Assembly (NCBI GenBank): GCA_017309115.1
Contig: JAFLEF010000052.1
Coordinates: forward strand, 1-53,077
Length of the DNA stretch: 53,077 nt
From: Verrucomicrobiota bacterium
GTDB taxonomy: Bacteria; Verrucomicrobiota; Verrucomicrobiia; Limisphaerales; UBA9464
Direction: 5' to 3'
Within the stretch, counting starts at the first letter, position 1; every line of letters starts with the position of its first letter. Positions 1 through 8,284 of this stretch are shown piece by piece. The notes below the pieces were generated by a model, which worked only from the letters and a program-made list of their open reading frames with translations, made no database searches and was not told the origin of the DNA. The position numbers and the translations under genes were made by a program.

Positions 1-322
1 AGGGGGCAGAGCGGAGGGGGGCGGGCGGGACGGGAGGTCCACGGCTGGGGGCAGTTCCAGCGCATCCATCTCTCCGGGTTGGCGACGACGGCGTCGGCAT
101 TTTGCCGGAGCGTTGTCGGCATGGCCGGGATCGCCATTCTAGAGCAAGGCCAGCGTTGGGCGGTGAGCGTCTGACACGGAGCGGATCCACGCCGCCCGGC
201 CACTCCTTGAAACGCACGCTGGCAAGCCGCTTTTGGCAAAGCCAAAATCCCCGGGGGGCTAGTCCGCCCCATCAAGTCGCCGGTTCTCAAGCTGGTAGTT
301 TTACCCGGTCTTCACGCGGGCA
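1..322. other. Left edge, no recognisable gene
   Basis: I see no convincing coding sequence in this GC-rich stretch. Short open frames are Arg/Pro-rich and look like chance frames. It lies in the degraded part of the mobile element, and the element probably continues left of the window. Confidence 0.4.
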
Positions 323-699
323 ATGACATTCGAGTTCCTCTCCGGATTTCGTCGATTAGGCTCCGGCGTGAGCCTTGGCCTGATTTGCGACAAATCAACA
401 CTGCAGTCTCTCGCGAAGGATGAACTGAACGCGCTTCGCAAATACCGCTCACTGATTGTCCCGCCAGTCTTGGTGATGGAGAAGACGTTCGCATACTCTC
501 GGGGAAGATTCTTCCAGCCTGCTCAACTGTTCACGCGAACTTCCGAATAATTGGTGGCGGAAAGCAACTTGTCTCTCCAGAGGGAAAGCAAGGCGTCTTG
601 ATTGAGGAGCCGCCGGAGTCGAGAGCCCTGTTGCGATGGCAGGTAGGAGAGTTCACCGAGGCAGGAGATCCTTGCGGAGGCGTGGAGGACTTCCACTAA
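323..699 (+). pseudogene. Decayed conserved hypothetical gene (two fragments)
   Basis: The first fragment (frame of 323) contains LICDKSTLQSLAKDELNALR and then VPPVLVME, which looks like a genuine conserved N-terminus. After about 470 the similarity jumps to another frame, where PACSTVHANFR, then GKQGVLIEEPPESRALLRW and GEFTEA, run to a stop at 697-699. From memory, these blocks belong to one larger family of unknown function, separated in intact members by a longer middle part. This copy therefore seems to carry an internal deletion plus a frameshift. I do not know the function. The reading rests on pattern recognition, not on an alignment. Confidence 0.4.
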
Positions 700-747
700 G
701 GGACGGGAGATTCTGCGGAATGGTGCCGCGGGTCTTCCCTTCTCTGC

Positions 748-1136
748 ATGAATGATCCCAAAGTCCTCCTGCGACCCGAACGTCTCCGCGAGGTTCCACC
801 CCGCTTCAGTTGGTGCGATCAACGCCTCTTCCGACACGGTTTCACCGCCGCCTGCGGTTCCGACGCCTTGGCGCTGTGTTCCTCCTCACGGTCAGTGACT
901 CCCGTGGTCTGAGTTACTACTCCGAGGCCAGTATCGGCCGGTATCTTCGCCTGGAGCCCGTCGCGCTCTGCGCCGCCCGGGCTCAGTTGGTGGCCGCCGA
1001 TCTGGTGGCCTACCGCCGGCCGCTCTACCAAGTCCTCAGCCTGAGCGATTCCTCGCCGTCGTCCCAGCGCCTCGGCGAAGCGGCTTCGGTCGGGGACATC
1101 CTCCGCCGCGCCCTCGGGGCGGGAGGTGGCCAGTGA
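748..1136 (+). pseudogene. Frameshifted small mobile-element-associated protein
   Basis: An ATG at 748 opens a frame encoding LRPERLREVPPRFSWCDQRL and then CGSDALAL. At about 877 the sense moves to the neighbouring frame, which continues FLLTVSDSRGLSYYSEASIG, then CAARAQLVAADLVAYRRPLY, to the stop at 1136. Joined, the two parts give one protein of about 129 residues. It resembles small conserved proteins of plasmids and mobile elements that begin with a PxxFSWxDxRL motif and end in a winged-helix-like LIAYR..LYQVL segment. One missing base (or two extra) near 877 explains the break. A DNA-binding role is plausible from the helical repeats but not shown. Confidence 0.5.
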
Positions 1137-1194
1137 TCTCCTATGCGACCTTTTCTGACAATAGAGGTTCAGTGAACTTAGCTAATCCAATTGA

Positions 1195-1726
1195 TCGAGA
1201 GATGCTTGCACGTATTCGGCGACCCGCACGACGTTCGTGCGCCGCGTACAACTGCTAGCGATCCAGCCGGCTCCGGGGAACTTTCTTTACACCTCTGGCA
1301 AACCCAACCGTTTCAACCCGGCTGGAACCCCCCTGTGTTTACTTTGCGGAAGACGAGGCGACTGCCGCCGCAGAATTCGGCCGGCAATTTGCCTCCATTC
1401 GGGAGCCGTTCGTTACCTATTTTGCCGAAGTTCAACTCTGTGCGGTTCTGGATCTGTGCGTTGCAGATACGATGGAGGCGCTTGGCCTGACACCAGCCGA
1501 TCTACGGGCGCCGTGGATCGGAGCAAGCGTGCCGACAGTGACCCAGATACTCGGCGACACCATGAGCCGACAGAAGCGCATTTCGGCCATTCGCTTTCCG
1601 TCCGATGCGTCGCGGGCGCAAGGCAGGAACGGCGCGAACGTGGTCATTTATCAGAGCTGTGTTTATCGTCCGGACTTCGTTCGAATCCTTGGCCCTACCC
1701 GGGAGCCGCTTCAGACGTGGCAGTGA
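1195..1726 (+). pseudogene. RES-domain toxin-like gene, frameshifted in a C run
   Basis: The first frame reads APGNFLYTSGKPNRFNPAGT. After six Cs (1338-1343) the homologous sense continues in the next frame as CVYFAEDEATAAAEFGRQF, and later IGASVPTVTQILGDTM and GRNGANVVIYQSCV, to the stop at 1724-1726. RFNPAGTPxxYFAEDEATAAAE is the hallmark N-terminal block of RES-domain proteins, which are NAD-consuming toxins normally paired with an XRE/MbcA-type antitoxin. Five Cs instead of six would restore one frame. An in-frame stop at 1192 removes any longer N-terminus and no antitoxin gene is visible upstream. Most likely a dead toxin gene, unless the C count is a sequencing error. Confidence 0.6.
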
Positions 1727-2107
1727 GGACTCAACAACGAGTCCCTTTAGGGGACTGATGAACCACGGCTTCGTTGAAAAAACGTAGGACATCTTGAACG
1801 CTGAACCTCTCCGATCATGCCCGGACTGGATCCGGGAGATCATGCATGATCCGTTTCATTCGGGAGGACCAGGAGATGATCCTCTGGACGGTGGGAGGTA
1901 GGGTGCGTGACGTAGTTCAATTAGAGGAGTCGACTTGATCAACTATGGCCGGATGGTGGAGAAGCCACCGGCCGAATCTGCCGATTGAGTTTCGAGATTG
2001 AGGCGCGTGAATCCGGTTGGGGATGGTGTGGCGAGGGCGGCACGTTCAAGGATCTACGGGTCGGCTCGACAGATGCTCGCCGCTTCCGTTCCTCGCTTGA
2101 GCGTTCC

Positions 2108-2132
2108 GCGCCCGCCCGGGGCGGGCTTTTAG
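2108..2132 (+). terminator. Possible intrinsic terminator
   Basis: GCCCGCC pairs with GGCGGGC around a short loop and is followed by TTTT. No intact gene lies upstream, so it may be the relic terminator of a decayed unit. Confidence 0.4.
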
Positions 2133-2392
2133 GATTTCACGCGGGGAAGTGTCGCGGTGCGAAGAGGAGGATGCTGGGGAGACCAGGGTGATCTCCGATA
2201 GCTGGCGCGGCGGAATCACATGTTCTGTGCGCGGCGTTGCCGGCCGGAGCCGAATCGGGTATAGGAAATCACGGCGACGAGGGTCGCCCTCAACGAATGA
2301 CGTAGCGATTCGATCAACAATTTTTGCCTGCAACGGTTCGGTCCCACGAGAAAACCGCGAATTTTGCCAGTGGACGAAAGAACCGCCGGAGC

Positions 2393-2484
2393 ACGCCCCC
2401 ATCGGGCGCGGCTCGGCGTGCTTCTTTCAAAGGCGCTTCGCGGTGCCTCTCGTGGGGGTGCGTTGGGTCCGCGCCTTTGCCTTT
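2393..2484 (+). promoter_or_regulatory. Two hairpins in the leader of the MORN-repeat gene
   Basis: GCACGCC (about 2393) pairs with GGCGTGC, followed by TTCTTT. A second arm AAAGGCGC (about 2430) pairs with GCGCCTTT (about 2476), followed by a T-rich stretch. They sit about 100-190 bases before ATG 2586. Either two terminators or a structured leader; the sequence does not decide. Confidence 0.3.
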
Positions 2485-2585
2485 TTGACGACATTACACC
2501 CGGGCCGTTTGCTGCATTGACCGCAATCACAGGAGTTCTAAAACGCCATCGTGAAATCGCGATGGTCTTGAGAAGGCAAGGTTCT

Positions 2586-3419
2586 ATGAAAAAGACCATC
2601 CAGATCTCGCGGTACCGCAACGGACAGGTGCGGGAGCGGATTCCGCTCCAGGACGGTGCACGGCATGGGCGGGTTCAGTCGTGGCATCGCAATGGTGTGG
2701 CGGCGTCGGAGGAGTTCTACGTCAACGGCCGGCTGCATGGGATTGGCCGGCAGTGGGACGAGACGGGAAAGTTGTTGGGAGAGTGCACCCTAGATCAGGG
2801 GACTGGCGTCCAGCGGGAGTGGCACGACAACGGACGTATCAAGGTGGAGGTTTCCCTGGTGGCGGGGAGGTTCTGTGGACCCAGCCGCATTTGGCTGCGG
2901 GATGGGACGCTGCTTTCCGAACGTTTCATCCTCCAAGGCCGACCCGTTTCGCGGGCTCAGTACAGCCGGGCGGTGGCGAAGGATCCCACGTTACCGCCAC
3001 CCGGAGCCTCCGCCACCAAGCCCCGACCTTCCTCACGGGCGACTGAACGTCGAGTTCACCAAGTGTTTGTCGCTGGATTGCTGGAGAAACCCGGTGCGGT
3101 GGAGGCGCGGAGTTGGCTCAGCGGAGTGGCCAAGTCCAGGCCGAGTCGGTCGCTCGGGCGGTTTCGTTCCGGGAAGGCCGCACTCGAGTTGGTGACCGCT
3201 CTTTATGAGGCGGGCGCTCTTGAAGTCACCGTTCCCGGGATTTACCGCGACCAAAAGGGCAACGAGTACGCCGATTGGCTGCTAGTCCGAATGCCTCGAC
3301 TCAAAGCCATTCGCGGACGGATTCGGAAGGCCTGTCGAATCCTGAAGCAGAAGGAGCTGGGGACTCTGTTGCCCGAAACGGACCTGGGCGAAACCCATCT
3401 CGTTCTAGCCCTGGAATAG
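2586..3419 (+). CDS. MORN-repeat (YwqK-like) protein with unknown C-terminal domain
   Basis: A 277-residue protein starting at ATG 2586; the open frame extends further upstream but that part looks non-coding. Residues about 5-125 consist of degenerate 20-24-residue MORN/YwqK-type repeats: RNGQVRERIPLQDGARHGRV, WHRNGVAASEEFYVNGRLHG, WHDNGRIKVEVSLVAGRFCG. Such repeats form beta-hairpin stacks; the family includes YwqK-like immunity or antitoxin proteins. A Pro-rich linker follows, then a basic helical domain of about 120 residues (from RRVHQVFVAGLLEKPGAVEA to the end) that I do not recognise. It converges with the AAA+ ATPase gene, with 13 bases between the stops. A role as accessory cargo of the element is inference. 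Confidence 0.7.
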   Translation: MKKTIQISRYRNGQVRERIPLQDGARHGRVQSWHRNGVAASEEFYVNGRLHGIGRQWDETGKLLGECTLDQGTGVQREWHDNGRIKVEVSLVAGRFCGPSRIWLRDGTLLSERFILQGRPVSRAQYSRAVAKDPTLPPPGASATKPRPSSRATERRVHQVFVAGLLEKPGAVEARSWLSGVAKSRPSRSLGRFRSGKAALELVTALYEAGALEVTVPGIYRDQKGNEYADWLLVRMPRLKAIRGRIRKACRILKQKELGTLLPETDLGETHLVLALE

Positions 3420-3432
3420 GGCTAGTAGAGCG

Positions 3433-4341
3433 TCAGCGCACTACCAAGCAGTCCCTGGCTTCGTCCACGCTGAGGACACCGCAGGCGGGGCGACTCTCGA
3501 GCAGGCATTCGGCGACGGCATCGCCCACCAGTTTTTCGACGGCATCTCGCATGGGTCGGGCACCCAGCTTCGGGTGGAATCCCTTTCGCACCAGGAAGGG
3601 CAGGGTGTCGCGATGCAGTTCGAGCCGGTGTCCGCGCTCGCCCAGGAACGCGATCTGGCGGTCCAGGAACTTCCCGGCGATCTCCAATTGGTGATCGTAG
3701 GCGAGTCGATGGAAGACGAGCTTCTCGTTGATTCGGGCGAAGATTTCTGGCCGGAGTGATTGCTGGGCGCGGGTCAGGACATGGCGTTCCAGGGTCGCTT
3801 CATTGGAGTGCTGGAGGCTCATCAGTTCGGCGGAACCGATATTGGAAGTCAGCCAGATGTAGAAGCCGCTAAAATCGAGGGTTTGGCCGGTGGCGGTGGT
3901 CAGGCGGGCGGCATCGAGGAGTTGGAGCAGCAGATCGAGCACGCGGGGGTGTGCCTTTTCGGCTTCGTCGAAGAGGAGCGAGCCTTCGGCGGCTCGTTCG
4001 CGGATGGCACCCAGAAATCCCACATCCCCCAGCTTTGCGCCGAGCAAGAGGCCCAAGGATTCCTGCGTTTGGTATTCGGACATGTCGAAGCGGAAGAGGC
4101 GGTCGGCGCCAAAAATGTGCTGAGTGGTGACTAGGACGACCTCGGTTTTGCCCACGCCGGTGGGGCCAAGAAGAGCAAAGGAGCCGCGGGGACGCAGGGG
4201 ATGGCTAAGTCCGAGTTCGCCGCGGCGGATCACCGAGGAAATCCGAGGCAAGACCTGGGACTGACCGCGGATCTCGCGCGCCAGGACAGCGTCCAGAGTC
4301 TGGAGTTGGGTCAGCTTCGAAGAGGACAGGGAAGGGGACAT
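3433..4341 (-). CDS. ClpB/ClpA-type single AAA+ ATPase
   Basis: About 302 residues. The start is ATG 4341, preceded on its strand by TAAGGA; a longer open frame to 4386 lacks this. It contains one AAA_2 module: Walker A GPTGVGKT, then FDMSEYQ, Walker B SLLFDEAEKAHP, sensor-1 region WLTSNIGS, and the C-terminal small domain with the sensor-2 motif GARPMRDAVEKLV. This matches the second ATPase ring (D2 plus C-terminal domain) of ClpA/ClpB, but the N domain, D1 ring and middle domain are absent. It may be a stand-alone unfoldase or remodeller encoded by the element. It is divergent from the T4SS operon, so the 4342-4479 gap should hold promoters for both. Confidence 0.85.
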   Translation of the reverse strand: MSPSLSSSKLTQLQTLDAVLAREIRGQSQVLPRISSVIRRGELGLSHPLRPRGSFALLGPTGVGKTEVVLVTTQHIFGADRLFRFDMSEYQTQESLGLLLGAKLGDVGFLGAIRERAAEGSLLFDEAEKAHPRVLDLLLQLLDAARLTTATGQTLDFSGFYIWLTSNIGSAELMSLQHSNEATLERHVLTRAQQSLRPEIFARINEKLVFHRLAYDHQLEIAGKFLDRQIAFLGERGHRLELHRDTLPFLVRKGFHPKLGARPMRDAVEKLVGDAVAECLLESRPACGVLSVDEARDCLVVR

Positions 4342-4479
4342 GTCCGTGTCCTTACCACGGACGGGAGTGCGTTTTGTGTACCACATACATCTACGCCGGT
4401 GGGCTCGGTGGTAGCTCTTTATCCGTGATCAGCGGAATGAGCCGCAGGTCCGAAAAACAAAAACGAATTCACCATCTCC
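4342..4479. promoter_or_regulatory. Divergent promoter region for ATPase and T4SS operon
   Basis: 138 bases between two divergent starts. Transcription must begin here in both directions, but I cannot point to clear -35/-10 boxes. Confidence 0.35.
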
Positions 4480-4833
4480 ATGAAGCTCACCCACCGTTTT
4501 AGTCCTCAGACCACCAGCCGTCTTCGCACGGTTGGGTTCCTAGCCGCCGCCGTCGCGATCAGCTCGATTCGCGGCTTCGCGCAGGCGTTCGATTCCACCG
4601 ACCTCAAGACCGGCATCAGCAATAGCCTGGCCGTGATCATGATGTTCGGGTTTGTCCTGGGCATTGCCGCCGTCATTGCCGGTGGCTTTGCGATCCGCCG
4701 CGGCGATGTGGATCAGGGGAAGATGTCCATCATCGGGGGTGCGATCATCGCGGCAGCGCCGGCGGTCATCTTCGCCTTCTTCCAGATCTTCGGCATCGAG
4801 GACAACAGCTCGGTCGCCATCGGCGCGTTCTGA
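4480..4833 (+). CDS. trbC: TrbC/VirB2-type pilin
   Basis: 117 residues with the layout of a VirB2/TrbC major pilin. An N-terminal signal peptide has a likely cleavage after GFAQA; a short segment and two hydrophobic helices follow (SLAVIMMFGFVLGIAAVIAG and SIIGGAIIAAAPAVIFAFF), separated by a small charged loop (RRGDVDQGK). After processing it would sit in the inner membrane and polymerise into the conjugative pilus. It is the first gene of the transfer operon and the next gene follows within 70 bases. Assignment rests on topology and position, since this family has little sequence identity. Confidence 0.8.
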   Translation: MKLTHRFSPQTTSRLRTVGFLAAAVAISSIRGFAQAFDSTDLKTGISNSLAVIMMFGFVLGIAAVIAGGFAIRRGDVDQGKMSIIGGAIIAAAPAVIFAFFQIFGIEDNSSVAIGAF

Positions 4834-4902
4834 TTGGACCAGGGTCCTAGCGTCCGGTCTCTCGGGTTCAGCCTGCACCACTCCTTCAACTCAGCGTTCC
4901 TC

Positions 4903-5244
4903 ATGAAAACGGATCTTCGGCTTACCGATTCCAATGCGGCTTCCGATTCGGCCGGGCGCACCTGGGGACTCGATGGGAACCTGTTCTGGTGGCTCGTCGG
5001 GGGAGTCGGTGCGGGTCTGACCCTGTTCTTTGTGGTCCTGGTCGGCGCCAAAGCTGGCCTGATGACCGCCTTCGGGGTCGCGGTCGTCCCGGTGTTTGTC
5101 TGCCTCGCCTACATTTTTGGGCTCCGGCAGGGCAAGCCGCCCGGGTACGACCGCGACTGCCTGGAATTCTGGCTGACGGGTACCGGATTCAGCCCGGAGA
5201 TCCGGACGGACGCTTCACTCCGCCACCCCCTCGCCGAGGAATGA
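4903..5244 (+). CDS. trbD: TrbD/VirB3-like inner-membrane protein
   Basis: 113 residues from ATG 4903; an open frame begins at 4834, but ATG 4903 gives the compact VirB3-like form. Two adjacent hydrophobic helices (LFWWLVGGVGAGLTLFFVVL and TAFGVAVVPVFVCLAYIFGL) precede a soluble tail containing DRDCLEFWLTG. VirB3/TrbD proteins are small inner-membrane partners of the VirB4 ATPase and sit between virB2 and virB4, as here. The stop overlaps the next start (ATGA). Confidence 0.7.
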   Translation: MKTDLRLTDSNAASDSAGRTWGLDGNLFWWLVGGVGAGLTLFFVVLVGAKAGLMTAFGVAVVPVFVCLAYIFGLRQGKPPGYDRDCLEFWLTGTGFSPEIRTDASLRHPLAEE

Positions 5245-5534
5245 CCATGGGAACCTTGACCCTCCGCGAGCGAGAACGACGCGAGTTGCTCGCCACCTTG
5301 GACACCGCCGAGAAGGCCCTGCGGCGGAACCTCCATCATCACGGTCTTGACCCGGCAGCCCGGGCGCACCTGGAACGCGCCCTGAGTCACGTCCACGAAG
5401 GCAGCCTCGCGATCAACGAACCCAGTCGGGCCCGAACCGTGGACCAACTCCATCAGGATCTCACCAAGGTCGAACGGCTCACGCAGTCCCTGGTGGCCCG
5501 GGTTCACCGCAACAATTCCAACACTCCCCTTTGA
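5241..5534 (+). CDS. Small helical protein of the transfer operon
   Basis: 97 residues (MTMGTLTLRERERRELLATL...). ATG 5241 overlaps the previous stop as ATGA; a second ATG at 5247 is possible. It is highly charged, predicted all-helical, with no membrane segment or signal peptide. It lies between the VirB3-like and VirB4-like genes, where standard Trb operons have nothing, so it may be a lineage-specific cytoplasmic partner of the VirB4 ATPase. I do not recognise the family. Confidence 0.65.
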   Translation: MTMGTLTLRERERRELLATLDTAEKALRRNLHHHGLDPAARAHLERALSHVHEGSLAINEPSRARTVDQLHQDLTKVERLTQSLVARVHRNNSNTPL

Positions 5535-5536
5535 GT

Positions 5537-8284
5537 ATGTTTGAACGCGCTCCCAATGGGTATTTCGTCCGAGACCTGGTGGTCTTCAATCACCTGCGCC
5601 GCGGAGGTTACGTGACCAAGGGCTTCGTCTTCGAAGCACCCGATCTGACGAACTCTCCGATCGGTGATCTCAATGAGTTCCAGGATCAGCTCTGCCTGTT
5701 GCTGGCCTCCCTGCACGAGAATCAACGGCTCCAGGTTCAGTACTACTGCGATTCGGATTACCGGACGGACTTGCTGCGCTATCAGGCGGAGACCGAGCGG
5801 TGCAGCAATGTCTGGACACGACGGGCGCGCAATGAGCGATTCACCCGCTACTGGAAGGCGATGGCCGACCGAAAGCTGCGTCGTCAGCGGGTGGTTCTCT
5901 ACGTCTCACGGGCTCTGGAGAACGTTCCGAAGACGTTCCAAACCGGCGCCGCCCGACGCGACTACTACCGCGCCTTGTTGGATCAGCTCCAGACCGAGTT
6001 TGAGCACGTCCACCGGCATTTGCTGGAGATTTTTGGAAGTACCGGGGCCCGAGTGCTGCCGATGAGCGATCTGGATCACTTCCGGCATTTCACGCGGTTC
6101 CTTAATCCCTCCCTCAACGAGCGGTTCGACTTCGATCCCGCAGACGGCTTTGTGCCGGAGCTCTCCATTCAGGAAAATTGCTGGCACAGCGAGGGCAATG
6201 GGCAGAGCGACTTCGGATTCTTCCTCGATGGGCACTATCACTCGTTGATCGTCCTGACCCGGTGGCCGCGGACGACGTATCCGGGAATCATCCAACGTAT
6301 CACCAATCTGCGGCTCCTGGACTACACCATCACGGTGAACGTGGACCCGCTGCCGGTGACGCGGGAGATCTCCAAAGAGGAGAAGGAGCACGACCGGGTG
6401 GCGGGCGATTACGCCAGCGAGAAGAAGATCTCCCTGCTGACCGTGATGGAAAAGAAGGCGAAGAAGATTCACGCGCTGATGCAGGGTCAGACCATTCCGT
6501 TCCATGCCATCTTCGTGATTCGGGTGTGGGACAAGACCCGGGACGGATTGAACGCCAAGGCGGGGGCAATCAAGAACGCGGTCAACTCGATGAACGCGGC
6601 GCAGTACTTCGAGAGCAACCTGCCGAGTACTTCCAAGAACCTCTTTTTCCAAACTTGGCCGGGTTGGACCTGGGGCCGTTACCAGCATCGCAAGCTCTAC
6701 GCCGAGCACCGTTACCTGGCGGACATGCTGCCGGTCACGAGTACGTTTACCGGCCACCTGGCCACCGCCGAGGCCATCTATGACGGGCCAGCCAGCAACC
6801 TCATTGGGATCGAGACCTTCTCCGGCTCCGATGACAACAAGTCGCCCCAGCACGCGGTGCTCTTGGGCATGTCCGGGGCGGGAAAGTCGGTCACGGTTTG
6901 CGATCTGTTGACCCAAACCGAGGGATACTTCGGCTACACGGTCATCATCGAAGAAGGCCTCAGCTACGGCATCTACACCGCCACGGTGGAAGAGGGCGCC
7001 CGACCCATCATCATCCATCCGGATGGCGACCTGACGATCAATTACCTCGATACCAAGGGGCTGCCCCTGACGCCGGATCACCTGTCCGCCGCGACCGCCT
7101 TGGTGGCGCGCATGATCGGCGTCAGTGCGCAGGAAGACAAACAAATGCTCCGCCAGGCGCAGATCGCCAAGTACCTCAATCTGCTGTACGAGGATGCGTT
7201 TCAGGACTGGTGCAAACGGCGCCATGACCGACTCCTCGAACTGGCCCGTCACGCCCTCACGTTGCAGCGATTCCGCGAGGAACGCATGCCCCCCGGAGCG
7301 ACGAGCCTGGAAACTTTTGCGGACTTCCGAGACTGGAAGGCGAGCCACCCCGACGAGGCGGAGAACTATCAGCGACAGGTGCCTGAGGCCGCGGCGCTGA
7401 AGTTTCTCAAAGACCCCAAGACCAGCAAGGAAGTCCGCAATCTGGCCTTCGCGCACTTTGGCGCCGACGAGTTCCCAACCCACCGGATGCTGCAGGAGCT
7501 GATGATGCTCGATCCGATGGGAGCCGAACGGGATCAGATCATGGAGATCGCCACGCTCCTGCTCCCTTGGTGCCGGGATGGCAACTACGGTTGTCTCTTC
7601 GACGGCACGAGCAACCTGTCGTTGACCGGTCGGATTGCCCACTTCGAGTTGGGCTACATCCCGGAATCGGCCAAGGAACTCAAAGCGGCGGCGGGCTTCC
7701 TGATCACCAACCATGCGCGGAAGCACATCATGACGCTGCCCCGGGCTGTCCGGAAACGGAACGTGTACGAGGAGGTTGCTCGATTCCTCGACATCCCCGG
7801 CGGCCAGGAAATTGTGCAGGAGAGCTACGCCCAACTCCGGAAATTCAACTGCTGGAACATTTCCATCGTGCAGCAGTACGCGCGCTTCAAGCAGAGCCGC
7901 ATTCGGTCGGCGGTGTTCGGGAACTCCCGGCAGTTTTTCATCCTCCGTCAGAACGACCGAACCGACTTGGAGGACATGGGCCGGGACATCGCGATTCCGG
8001 AAGTCACGCAGCACGCGATCATGAACTACCCGCTGCCCGATCACCAAGCCGGGCAGAAGTACTCGCCCTTCACTTACCTCCACACCGATTCGACCCGGGC
8101 CCTCTGCGGCACGGTCCACAACATCGCTTCGGCGGAGATGCTCTACTGCTCCAGCTCGAGCGGGGAACACTTCGACAAGCGCGCCCGTGAGTTGCGGCAA
8201 AGTCCCAGCGTGGTGGAAGGCATTATCGCGCATGCCCAACCGCCGACTTCACCCACTTCCGAGACCTCCAAGAAACTTCCATGA
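5537..8284 (+). CDS. trbE: VirB4/TrbE-type conjugation ATPase
   Basis: About 915 residues from ATG 5537; a TTG at 5531 is also in frame. An N-terminal CagE/TrbE-like region (residues about 1-400) is followed by a RecA-like ATPase domain. Walker A is GMSGAGKS at about residues 444-451. The Walker B site appears to be NVYEEVARFLD near residue 740, with Glu-Glu in place of the usual Asp-Glu; downstream VQQYARF and SRQFFILRQND match the RecA-fold end of VirB4 proteins. VirB4 energises pilus assembly and substrate transfer at the inner membrane. The start overlaps the stop of the preceding small gene and the end overlaps the next start by ATGA, so the operon is translationally coupled. Confidence 0.9.
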   Translation: MFERAPNGYFVRDLVVFNHLRRGGYVTKGFVFEAPDLTNSPIGDLNEFQDQLCLLLASLHENQRLQVQYYCDSDYRTDLLRYQAETERCSNVWTRRARNERFTRYWKAMADRKLRRQRVVLYVSRALENVPKTFQTGAARRDYYRALLDQLQTEFEHVHRHLLEIFGSTGARVLPMSDLDHFRHFTRFLNPSLNERFDFDPADGFVPELSIQENCWHSEGNGQSDFGFFLDGHYHSLIVLTRWPRTTYPGIIQRITNLRLLDYTITVNVDPLPVTREISKEEKEHDRVAGDYASEKKISLLTVMEKKAKKIHALMQGQTIPFHAIFVIRVWDKTRDGLNAKAGAIKNAVNSMNAAQYFESNLPSTSKNLFFQTWPGWTWGRYQHRKLYAEHRYLADMLPVTSTFTGHLATAEAIYDGPASNLIGIETFSGSDDNKSPQHAVLLGMSGAGKSVTVCDLLTQTEGYFGYTVIIEEGLSYGIYTATVEEGARPIIIHPDGDLTINYLDTKGLPLTPDHLSAATALVARMIGVSAQEDKQMLRQAQIAKYLNLLYEDAFQDWCKRRHDRLLELARHALTLQRFREERMPPGATSLETFADFRDWKASHPDEAENYQRQVPEAAALKFLKDPKTSKEVRNLAFAHFGADEFPTHRMLQELMMLDPMGAERDQIMEIATLLLPWCRDGNYGCLFDGTSNLSLTGRIAHFELGYIPESAKELKAAAGFLITNHARKHIMTLPRAVRKRNVYEEVARFLDIPGGQEIVQESYAQLRKFNCWNISIVQQYARFKQSRIRSAVFGNSRQFFILRQNDRTDLEDMGRDIAIPEVTQHAIMNYPLPDHQAGQKYSPFTYLHTDSTRALCGTVHNIASAEMLYCSSSSGEHFDKRARELRQSPSVVEGIIAHAQPPTSPTSETSKKLP

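Larger units (their letters stand above)
1727..2585. other. Long intergenic stretch with hairpins
   Basis: No credible gene. It holds a GC-rich hairpin with a T tail at 2108-2131 and two strong stems at 2393-2483 directly ahead of the MORN-repeat gene. The rest shows nothing I recognise. Confidence 0.4.

Noticed and set aside
5906-8239. 777-codon open frame antisense to the VirB4 gene
   Set aside because: High-GC mirror of a real gene; composition (Val/Leu/Arg/His/Gly) fits a shadow and no domain is recognisable.
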